Assembly (NCBI GenBank): GCA_016715945.1 | Contig: JADJXJ010000001.1 | Coordinates: forward strand, 372,001-436,000 | Length of the DNA stretch: 64,000 nucleotides | Direction of reading: 5' to 3' | DNA from: Bacteroidota bacterium | Lineage (GTDB): Bacteria > Bacteroidota > Bacteroidia > Bacteroidales > F082 | Shown here: one piece after another, positions 16,805 to 24,115 of the stretch | Position numbering within the stretch: the stretch's first letter is position 1 | Layout: every line of letters begins with the position of its first letter | The notes under the pieces: generated by a model | Database searches by the model: none | What the model saw: only the letters and a program-made list of their open reading frames with translations | What the model was told of the DNA's origin: nothing | Made by a program: the position numbers and the translations under genes

Positions 16805-17599
16805 TTATTTATTTGGTTTTGCTTCACTTCCTGCTAAAATTCCACCGTCTATTGTCAATTCAATGCCTGTTACATATTTGCTTTCGTCACTTGCTAAATA
16901 CAAGATTCCATATGCAACATCAATTGGTTCTCCAAAGTGTCCCATTGGAATACCAATTTCAACATCTTCAATGATTCTTTGTCTTTGTTCTCCTTCTCCT
17001 AACATAGCGTCCCACATTGGTGTCATAATAGCTGCTGGATGAACGCTGTTACATCTAATCTTATATCCATTTTCTGCACAATATAAGGCTACACTTTTTG
17101 TGTGATTTCTAACGGATGCTTTACTTGAAGCATATGCAACAGCACCTGGAATTCCCCCTACACCGCTCCTTGAAGAAATGTTTACTATACTTCCGCCTTT
17201 GTCTTTCATAAGTCTGATAGCGTATTTACAGCCAAGCATAACACCTGTTGAGTTTACTTTGTGAACTTCTTCCCAAGAATTCAAATCTGAGTTTTCAGCG
17301 TCCCAAGGTCCCGATGATTCTAAGAACCCTGTTATTCCTGCATTATTTACTAAGATGTCAAGTCGACCGTAATTTTTAGTAATGTACTCGGTTGCTTTTA
17401 ACCAATTCTCTTCACTTCCAACGTCCAAATGTAAATAGTCAGCATTTGTTTTTAATTTTTTCACAACAGCATTTCCTTCTTCGTCCCTAATGTCAGAAAC
17501 GATTACAATAGCTCCTTCTTTGTGAAAGAGTTCAGCAGTTGCCTGTCCTATTCCACGAGCAGAACCTGTTATTAATGCTATTTTATCTTTTAATCTCAT
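16805..17599 (-). CDS. short-chain dehydrogenase/reductase (SDR)
   Basis: A 264-residue classical SDR. The cofactor motif TGSARGIG lies at residues 11-18, LVNNAG at about 83-88, catalytic Ser near 142-143, and Tyr156-x-x-x-Lys160 in AYASSKASV. An acidic residue after strand 2 (VSDIRDEEG) points to NAD(H) preference. It ends TIDGGILAGSEAKPNK. The C-terminus and length fit glucose-1-dehydrogenase/3-oxoacyl-reductase-like SDRs; the substrate cannot be told. It is the single gene of cassette unit 4 (16786-17639). Confidence 0.85.
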   Translation of the reverse strand: MRLKDKIALITGSARGIGQATAELFHKEGAIVIVSDIRDEEGNAVVKKLKTNADYLHLDVGSEENWLKATEYITKNYGRLDILVNNAGITGFLESSGPWDAENSDLNSWEEVHKVNSTGVMLGCKYAIRLMKDKGGSIVNISSRSGVGGIPGAVAYASSKASVRNHTKSVALYCAENGYKIRCNSVHPAAIMTPMWDAMLGEGEQRQRIIEDVEIGIPMGHFGEPIDVAYGILYLASDESKYVTGIELTIDGGILAGSEAKPNK

Positions 17600-17629
17600 T
17601 TTTGTCTTTGTGGTGTTGTCTTTTAAAAT

Positions 17630-17639
17630 GCCCTATAAC
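17630..17639 (-). other. attC-like half-site E (end of cassette unit 4)
   Basis: GCCCTATAAC is the exact inverse of GTTATAGGGC at the other end of the SDR unit (16786-16795), with the preceding A-run (AAAATG) also matching. No pairing second arm is found downstream, so the site is a half-site. It marks the right edge of the cassette-like region. Bases 17640-17990 hold no gene I can support. Confidence 0.45.
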
Positions 17640-17989
17640 TCGTTAATAGGTCTGACAAATTCATCCTAATCCGCCCAATAAGGGTGTTTATGTATGTCTG
17701 CTCCAGTCTTCTTTCATGGTCAACAGGCATAGGGCTGAATGAAAAACCAGTCACCGCTTGTACTAAAGACCCATATCTCATTGGGTTACTCATCTTAGTC
17801 AGTTGATACACACGCTGTAAAGCTACAATTTTCTCCATACTCCCCGACAAGATGTTAACAAATCGAAGAGGGATTTCTAACATGTTAAAAATCAATGGTA
17901 TACCTAATGGGTTTCACCTCACCTGCCAAACATACACATATCCCACGACAAAACTTGTCGCAACAATACTTTAAACCCAAAACACTTAT

Positions 17990-18236
17990 CGCTCAAGTCG
18001 CCCCCTCGTCAGCTCCTATCGTAGCCCCATCTCCCCGTCTTCCCTTCGCCTCCTCGCCCCCTCGCCCTGTCTCCCAGTCGCCCACTCACCCAATCGCCCA
18101 GTCGCCAGTCGCCAAGTCGCCCCTTCGCCCAGTCGCCCCGTCGCCCTCTCGTCAGCTCCTGTCGTCGCCGCCGAGACACGGCCTCGCCCCGTCGCCAAGT
18201 CTCCCAGTCTCCCCGTCTCCCTCTCGTCAGCTTCTC
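17990..18236 (+). repeat. C-rich degenerate simple repeat (TCGCCC/TCTCCC/CAGTCGCC words)
   Basis: A low-complexity tract of words such as CAGTCGCC, CGTCTCCC, CCTCGTCAGCTCCT downstream of gcvT's stop. The same type of tract recurs at 22880-23035. It opens a Pro/Ser-rich frame on the plus strand (17895-18581) that I do not regard as a gene, since it runs antisense through gcvT. Confidence 0.75.
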
Positions 18237-19322
18237 CTATCCTTTGTAAAAGGGCAGTTTGACGATTGTTGCAGGCAGCAGCTTTTCGCGTATGTTGATG
18301 TAGATTGTGTTATCGAATTTGGCGTAGGCGCTATCCACATACCCCATTCCGATGCCTTTTTTCAGCATGGGCGACATGGTTCCGGAGGTTACTTCACCAA
18401 TTTTTTGTCCGGCCTCGTTACATATGTCGTAGTGCTGGCGCGGGATGCCTTTTTCCATCACGAAGCCGCGCAGCTGTCGTTTCACGCCATTGGCTTTTTG
18501 TGCGGCCAGCAGTTCGCGGTCGATGAAGTTGTTGCCTTCGGTAAATTTGGTGATCCAGCCAAGACCGGCTTCGATGGGTGAGGTGGTGTCGTCGATGTCG
18601 TTGCCATAGAGGCAGAAGCCCATTTCGAGGCGCAGGGTGTCGCGTGCTGCCAGGCCAATGGGCTTGATGCCGTAGGCTTCGCCGGCCTTGAGCACGGCAT
18701 CGTAAATGGTATCGGCATACTTGTTGTCGAAATATATTTCGCAACCTCCGGCTCCGGTGTAACCGGTGGTACTGAACAGCACATTGTCGATGCCTGCAAA
18801 GCGCAGCACCTTGAAAGTGTAGTATTCCATGTCTTCCACCGGGGTGTCGGTGAGTTGTTGCATGGCTTTGAGGGCCAGCGGTCCCTGCACGGCCAGCTGC
18901 GAGGTTTGGTCGGAGGCATTGCGCAGCAGCGCGCCATGGTGGTTCTGGCTGTTCACCCATGCCCAGTCTTTGTTGATATTGGCTGCATTAACCACCAGGA
19001 GATATTGCTCTGGCGAAAAGCGGTACACCAGCAGGTCGTCCACAATGCCTCCCTTTCCGTTGGGGAAGCACGAATATTGTACTTTACCATCGTACAGGGC
19101 GTTGATGTCGTTGGTAGTGAGCCTCTGAACGAGTTCGGCGGCATGTGGACCTTCCACCCAGAATTCGCCCATGTGCGAAACGTCGAATACCCCGAGGGCA
19201 CGCCTCACAGTTTCGTGCTCCACGTTCACGCCTTCGAATTGTACCGGCATTTCGAAGCCGGCGAATGGTACCATTTTGCCGCCCATAGCCACATGGCGGT
19301 GATAGAGTGCGGTGCGTTTCAT
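18237..19322 (-). CDS. gcvT: aminomethyltransferase (glycine cleavage T protein)
   Basis: A 361-residue GcvT started at ATG 19322 (MKRTALYHRHVAMGGKMVPF); the frame is open further upstream but those residues are not family-like. Motifs: GFEMPVQFEGVNVEHETVR, GVFDVSHMGEFWVEGP, TGYTGAGGCEIYF, RDTLRLEMGFCLYGNDID and TSGTMSPMLKKGIGMGYV. GcvT transfers the aminomethyl carbon of glycine to tetrahydrofolate, releasing ammonia, as part of the glycine cleavage system in the cytosol. Other gcv genes are not in the window. It is divergent from the glycosyltransferase gene (173-bp gap). Confidence 0.95.
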   Translation of the reverse strand: MKRTALYHRHVAMGGKMVPFAGFEMPVQFEGVNVEHETVRRALGVFDVSHMGEFWVEGPHAAELVQRLTTNDINALYDGKVQYSCFPNGKGGIVDDLLVYRFSPEQYLLVVNAANINKDWAWVNSQNHHGALLRNASDQTSQLAVQGPLALKAMQQLTDTPVEDMEYYTFKVLRFAGIDNVLFSTTGYTGAGGCEIYFDNKYADTIYDAVLKAGEAYGIKPIGLAARDTLRLEMGFCLYGNDIDDTTSPIEAGLGWITKFTEGNNFIDRELLAAQKANGVKRQLRGFVMEKGIPRQHYDICNEAGQKIGEVTSGTMSPMLKKGIGMGYVDSAYAKFDNTIYINIREKLLPATIVKLPFYKG

Positions 19323-19495
19323 AAATTTTGCAGGATCAGGTTTGACGGATTTGTTTATTGCCGCAAAGTTAGATTTTTTAAAGGTCTGGCCCGATGCAAT
19401 TCCCTGCATGCGGAAGGTAATTTTGCGATTTTTTGGCGTACTTTGCCGGCGCAAAAGGCCCCGTTGCGGCATCAGGCGTGGGCCGAATATGAGTT

Positions 19496-21460
19496 ATGAA
19501 GCTGTCGGTTGTTATTGTCAATTACAATGTGGAGCATTTTCTGGAGCAATGCCTGCTTTCGGTTCGCCGGGCTATGCAAGGCATTGAAGGCGAGGTGTTT
19601 GTGGTTGACAACAACTCGGTGGACGGCTCGCTGCGCATGCTCAGGAGCAAGTTTCCGGAGGTGAAGCTGATTGCCAACAGCGCCAACGTGGGTTTCAGCA
19701 GGGCCAACAACCAGGCCATTGTGCAGTCGCAGGGCGAGTATGTGTTGCTGCTCAATCCCGATACTGTGGTTCAGGACGATACCTTCAGCAAGACGATAGC
19801 CTTTATGGATGCGCACCCCGAAGCAGGCGGGCTGGGGGTGAAGATGCTCGACGGTCAGGGAAAGTTTCTTCCTGAATCCAAGCGTGGGTTGCCCACGCCC
19901 ATGACGGCTTTTTACAAGATATTCGGCTTGTCGGCCCTCTTTCCGAAGTCGCGCCGTTTTGGCCGCTATCACCTCAGTTTCCTCGATCCCGACCAGGTGC
20001 ACGAAGTGGAGATTCTGGCCGGCGCTTTCATGCTGCTGAGACGTAAAGTGCTCGATGAGATAGGTTTGCTCGATGAAACCTTCTTTATGTATGGCGAGGA
20101 TATCGACCTGTCGTACCGCATCATCAAGGCCGGGTATAAGAACTATTATTTCCCGCTGACGCGCATCATCCACTACAAGGGCGAGAGCACCAAAAAGAGC
20201 AGCGTCAACTATGTGTTTGTGTTTTACAACGCCATGATCATCTTTGCCCGCAAGCATTTCAGTCAGCAGCGGGCGCGCTCGTTCATTGCCCTCATCCATC
20301 TGGCTATTTATTTCAGGGCGTTTGTCGCGCTTATGTCGCGTTTCATCAGGCGGGTGGCGCTGCCTCTGGCCGATGCCGTGCTCATCTATGCGGGCCTGTT
20401 TGCCATCAAAACAGCCTGGGGCAACCTGACCATATACCGCGAGGGCGGCGATTATCCCAATCTGCTGGTATTCGGGCTGTTGCCTTTGTATGTGCTCATC
20501 TGGGAACTGGCCATCTATTTTGGTGGCGGATACGACAAGCCCTACCGCATGCGCAAAGCCATAGGGGGCATCATGGCCGGCACGCTCCTCATCCTGGTGC
20601 TTTATGCCATGCTGCCGGAGCACCTGCGTTTCTCGCGCGCACTTATCATCCTGGGTATGCTGTGGGCCATGGGCGCCCAAGCAATTACCCGCCTTAGCGG
20701 ACACCTGCTGCGCCTCGATGGCTTTCTGCTGGGCGATGTGGCAAAAAAACGCTTCCTCATCATCGGCAGTCCCGACGAAGCCAGGCGCGTGGAACAGATT
20801 CTCAAAAGCACCAGCCTGCAAACCGACTTTATCGGACTGGTCAGCTCAGGCACGGCCATAAACGACAGTCCGGAGTTTCTTGGCGAACTGTCGCAGGTGC
20901 CGGATATCATCCTTATCTACAACATCAACGAAATCATCTTCTGCTCCCGCGATATCGACCATCGCACCATCATTAACAAGATGACCGAATGGCACAGGCC
21001 GGGCATCAGTTTCAAGATAGCACCCCAAGACAGCCTGAGCATCATCGGCAGCAACAGCATCAATACCCGCGGCGACCTGTACACCGTGGGTATCAAAGCC
21101 ATCGACAGCTTTGTGAACCGCCGCAACAAGCGCCTTTTCGATGTGCTTGCCTCGCTGGTGCTTATCGGGCTTTCGCCTTTTCTCGTCTGGTTTGCCAACA
21201 AACCACTGGGGGCAGTGCGCAACGCCCTGCTTGTGCTTGCAGGCAAGCGGACGTGGGTGGGATACTGCGCCGAAACGCCCGGCCGGCAACAGGCGCTGCC
21301 GCCACTGCGCAAAGGCGTGCTCTGTCCGGCCATGGTCTTCGAAGGCAACAGTGCAGATCAGGCTACACTGGATCACCTTAACCTGCTCTATGCCAGAGAC
21401 TATCATGTGCTCACCGACCTGAATATCTTCCTCAGGGCATTCAGGTACACCGGAGGCTAA
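19496..21460 (+). CDS. family 2 glycosyltransferase fused to a sugar-transferase-like membrane domain
   Basis: A 654-residue two-part protein. Residues 1-~250 are a GT2 domain: MKLSVVIVNYNVEHFLEQCL, VVDNNSVDGS, LLNPDTVV, and a late MYGEDIDLSYRI motif. Then come membrane segments (around AVLIYAGLFAIKTAWGN, LLVFGLLPLYVLIWELAIYF and AGTLLILVLYAML), followed by a Rossmann-like region (RFLIIGSPDEARRVEQIL). The end resembles a shortened bacterial sugar-transferase domain (RRNKRLFDVLASLVLIGLSP ... GKRTWVGY). It probably adds a sugar to a lipid-linked or surface glycan at the inner membrane. No promoter box was assigned. Confidence 0.8.
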   Translation: MKLSVVIVNYNVEHFLEQCLLSVRRAMQGIEGEVFVVDNNSVDGSLRMLRSKFPEVKLIANSANVGFSRANNQAIVQSQGEYVLLLNPDTVVQDDTFSKTIAFMDAHPEAGGLGVKMLDGQGKFLPESKRGLPTPMTAFYKIFGLSALFPKSRRFGRYHLSFLDPDQVHEVEILAGAFMLLRRKVLDEIGLLDETFFMYGEDIDLSYRIIKAGYKNYYFPLTRIIHYKGESTKKSSVNYVFVFYNAMIIFARKHFSQQRARSFIALIHLAIYFRAFVALMSRFIRRVALPLADAVLIYAGLFAIKTAWGNLTIYREGGDYPNLLVFGLLPLYVLIWELAIYFGGGYDKPYRMRKAIGGIMAGTLLILVLYAMLPEHLRFSRALIILGMLWAMGAQAITRLSGHLLRLDGFLLGDVAKKRFLIIGSPDEARRVEQILKSTSLQTDFIGLVSSGTAINDSPEFLGELSQVPDIILIYNINEIIFCSRDIDHRTIINKMTEWHRPGISFKIAPQDSLSIIGSNSINTRGDLYTVGIKAIDSFVNRRNKRLFDVLASLVLIGLSPFLVWFANKPLGAVRNALLVLAGKRTWVGYCAETPGRQQALPPLRKGVLCPAMVFEGNSADQATLDHLNLLYARDYHVLTDLNIFLRAFRYTGG

Positions 21461-21483
21461 CACCTGCTTCCTGTGCTTTATTT

Positions 21484-21514
21484 TTTGTCTCAAGCCGCAT
21501 TTAAAGTAATTTTG
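21484..21514 (+). promoter_or_regulatory. Bacteroidota-type promoter for nusB
   Basis: TTTG at 21484-21487 and TAATTTTG at 21507-21514 are separated by 19 bp, matching the -33 TTTG / -7 TAnnTTTG promoter of Bacteroidota. Transcription would begin near 21521, about 23 bp before the nusB ATG at 21544. Confidence 0.65.
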
Positions 21515-21543
21515 CAGCCACATTATCTATCCATCGTTCATTT

Positions 21544-22506
21544 ATGCTCAGCAGAAGGCACCTGAGGGTGAAGGTCTTACAGGAACTCTATGCCTGGTTT
21601 CAATCAGGCAATACCAGCCTGGATCAGGGTGAAAAGCAACTCCTGAAAAGTATCAACAAGCTTTACGAACTCTTTGTCTATCAGCTCTCGTTTCTCACCG
21701 AGCTCGTCAGGTTTGCCGAGAGGCGGATCGAAGAGAACAAGAAAAAGCTGCTGCCTACCGGGGAGGACCTCAACCCGAATATGCGATTTGTCGAAAACCG
21801 GGTGATTGCCGCCATCGATAACAACCGCGACTTCAGGCGCAAAGAGGCACATTATCACATCAACTGGGCCGACGAGCAGGAGATGGTGCGGAGGTTCTAC
21901 AACATGCTCCGCGAAACCACGGCTTTTAAGCTCTATATGAGCCAGCCGAAAAGCAGCTTTGCCGAAGACCGCAAGCTGGTGCTTTTTATTATCGAAAACC
22001 TGTTCACCGAGTTTGAACTGCTTCAGTCGTACTACGAGGAAAAAAGCATCTACTTCGTTGACGATTACCACCTGGTGACCTACCTGCTGCTGATGTTTGT
22101 GCGTCACCTCAAAGAGGATGAATTCGGGCCTGACACCCCGCTGCCCGACCTGATCAAGACGGCACAGGACGAAGACAACGAAGACCTGGATTTTGTCAAA
22201 CAGTTGTTTCGCAAAACCATCCTCAACAGCAAGCAATGGGACGAAGAGATTGCCAAAGTTGTGGACAACTGGGAGCTGGAACGTATTGCAGTGATGGATG
22301 TCATCATCCTCAAAATGGCCCTCACCGAACTTACGCATTTTGAAAGCATCCCGGTGAAAGTGACCCTGAACGAATACATCGACATTTCGAAATATTTCAG
22401 CACTTCCAAAAGCAAGGTGTTTGTCAATGGCATCCTCGACCGCCTGGTGAGTGAGTTTCGCCAAAACGGCCGCATCCGCAAAACAGGCCGCGGGCTGATT
22501 GAGTAG
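21544..22506 (+). CDS. nusB: transcription antitermination factor NusB (long Bacteroidota form)
   Basis: A 320-residue protein whose N-terminus MLSRRHLRVKVLQELYAW and C-terminal third (DNWELERIAVMDVIILKMAL, VKVTLNEYIDISKYFSTSKS, FVNGILDRL) are the conserved NusB fold. The middle ~150 residues are an insertion typical of Bacteroidota NusB; proteobacterial NusB is about 140 residues. NusB with NusE binds boxA RNA and prevents premature termination, notably in rRNA operons. It is preceded by a good promoter. Confidence 0.92.
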   Translation: MLSRRHLRVKVLQELYAWFQSGNTSLDQGEKQLLKSINKLYELFVYQLSFLTELVRFAERRIEENKKKLLPTGEDLNPNMRFVENRVIAAIDNNRDFRRKEAHYHINWADEQEMVRRFYNMLRETTAFKLYMSQPKSSFAEDRKLVLFIIENLFTEFELLQSYYEEKSIYFVDDYHLVTYLLLMFVRHLKEDEFGPDTPLPDLIKTAQDEDNEDLDFVKQLFRKTILNSKQWDEEIAKVVDNWELERIAVMDVIILKMALTELTHFESIPVKVTLNEYIDISKYFSTSKSKVFVNGILDRLVSEFRQNGRIRKTGRGLIE

Positions 22507-22841
22507 GGAAGGGGATTCGAGGGTTGCGGGTTACGTGAAGATAGTTCCGGGTTGCGAGGTGCGGGTTGCGGGAGGTTGACGGTAGTTGTCATCGTTGTCG
22601 TTGTTGTCGGTGGTTGTCGATGGTTGTATCCGCGCAAATCAGTCCGATCAGTGTGATCAGCGTTCTATTGTTGATAGAACACTGAAGACGCAGATTGAAC
22701 AGATGGTCACTGATAAGAATCAGCGTTAATCAGTCCGATCAGTGTGATCAGCGTTCTATTGTTGATAGAACACTGAAGACGCAGATTGAACAGATGGTCA
22801 CTGATAAGAATCAGCGTTAATCAGTCCGATCAGTGTCACCG
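22507..22841 (+). repeat. simple repeat plus 91-bp tandem repeat
   Basis: After nusB there is a GGGTTGCGGG/GTTGTCGTTGTTGTC simple tract (about 22520-22628). Then a 91-bp unit beginning AATCAGTCCGATCAGTGTGA starts at 22637, 22728 and 22819; the first two copies are essentially identical and the third is cut off at about 22841. Diverged relatives lie at 56470-56635. The unit contains the inverted words GTTCTATTGTTGATAGAAC. No gene is visible. Confidence 0.85.
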
Positions 22842-22879
22842 TGTCCCGGCCTTAGACGGGATCAGCGTTCCATATTTAA

Positions 22880-23035
22880 GGAAGTCCCGCTCGCCCAGTC
22901 GCCCCGTCTCCCCATCTCCCCCTCTCCAAGTCGCCCCGTCGCCGCGTCGCCCAGTCGCCCCGTCTCCCCCTCTCCAAGTCTCCCCCTCTCCCCCTCGCCC
23001 CGTCTCCCCCTCGCCTCGTCGCCCCACTAATCACC
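22880..23035 (+). repeat. C-rich degenerate simple repeat
   Basis: A tract of CGCCCCGTCTCC, CCCTCTCCAAG and CAGTCGCC words similar to 17990-18236. The remaining bases to 23146 hold no gene. Confidence 0.75.
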
Positions 23036-23146
23036 TCCAACCAGAAAAATTTTCATCGTCCTACGCTTGTCAGCTTCACTAAAAGTCCTATTTTTAGAAA
23101 GTATTAACCAAACCAATAATTTGGACAAGTGTAATCCTGTTTTCAT

Positions 23147-24043
23147 ATGGACGACAGCCGCAAGATTTTCCGTTTTCTGCAGATGCTATCCCGTTTGCGC
23201 TCGCCTCTGGGAAGTACGAAAGAGGAGCTGGCCCGCGATTTTGGGCTGAGCCGGCGCACCGTTGAGCGCTACTTTGCGCTGGTGCGCGACCTGGGCTTCC
23301 TGCTCACGCAGCGCGATGGCCGTTATTGCATCGAAAGTGTGGACAAACGCAGCATGCGGCACGAAGAACTCATCGTATTTACCCTGGAGGAAGCGGCCAT
23401 ACTGCGCGAAGCTCTGCTGTCGCAGCCCATCAAACCGGAACTGCACCGCGGGCTGCTCGATAAACTGTATGCCCTCACCGAACTCGACAACCTGTCGGAA
23501 ACCCTCTACAAACAATCCGTGGCCCGGCATATCTCGGCTGTCAGGCAGGCCATCCGGCAAAACGAACAGATCTGGCTGCGCAGCTACCATAGCATGAGCA
23601 GCCACACCGAACGCGACTACCTGGTGGAACCCATCCGTTTTTCGCACTATTTCCGCTACCTGCTGGCCTACGACGTGCACGCCGGTATGGTTAAACAATT
23701 CAAAACCGAACGCATCGGAGATGTCGAACCTACCGGCCTGGCTTTTCAGCACGCCGAAAAGCACCAGGCTCAGGGCGTGGATGCCTTCGGCATGAGTGGC
23801 CATACACCTATCAATGTTCGCCTCAAACTCAACCGCCGTGCCCATCACCTGCTCGTAGAAGAGTATCCCGACACTATCCCGTATGTCCGCAACGAAAACG
23901 GACAGACCATTTTCCGGGGCAAGGTGTACGCCTTCGAAGGCGTGGGCCGCTTTGTGCTCGGACTACCCGGCCAGGTGGAAGTGCTCGGGCCTAAGTCATT
24001 CAAAGCTTACCTGAACGACCAATTAAAGAAAAATTTGTTGTAA
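23147..24043 (+). CDS. WYL-domain helix-turn-helix regulator
   Basis: A 298-residue regulator. Residues ~1-60 are a winged helix (LGSTKEELARDFGLSRRTVERYFALV). Residues ~150-215 hold a WYL-like domain (FSHYFRYLLAYDVHAGMVKQFKTERIGDV), and a WCX-like C-terminal extension follows. WYL proteins sense ligands or nucleic-acid fragments and several regulate CRISPR-Cas and other defence loci. It ends 72 bp before cas3 on the same strand, so a role in controlling the cas operon is plausible. Its GC content is high like the housekeeping genes, unlike the AT-rich cas genes, so it may simply be a resident neighbour. Confidence 0.8.
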   Translation: MDDSRKIFRFLQMLSRLRSPLGSTKEELARDFGLSRRTVERYFALVRDLGFLLTQRDGRYCIESVDKRSMRHEELIVFTLEEAAILREALLSQPIKPELHRGLLDKLYALTELDNLSETLYKQSVARHISAVRQAIRQNEQIWLRSYHSMSSHTERDYLVEPIRFSHYFRYLLAYDVHAGMVKQFKTERIGDVEPTGLAFQHAEKHQAQGVDAFGMSGHTPINVRLKLNRRAHHLLVEEYPDTIPYVRNENGQTIFRGKVYAFEGVGRFVLGLPGQVEVLGPKSFKAYLNDQLKKNLL

Positions 24044-24115
24044 CGACGTGTTTTGTCGCAGGTGGGATACTAAATTTACAGAGAGAAACTTGAATTATAA
24101 ACCTACAACACTGAA

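Noticed and set aside
17623..17895. Minus-strand 90-residue open frame after the SDR gene
   Set aside because: It runs through the attC-like half-site E, has no recognisable domain and no clear ribosome site; left out as a gene.
17895..18581. Plus-strand 228-residue Pro/Ser-rich open frame
   Set aside because: It is produced by the C-rich simple repeat and then runs antisense through gcvT; no domain and no ribosome site.
24044..24115. Promoter for the cas operon (TTTG 24052 and TAAATTTA 24071)
   Set aside because: Spacing is 15 bp and the -7 box has a mismatch; too weak to list as a feature.
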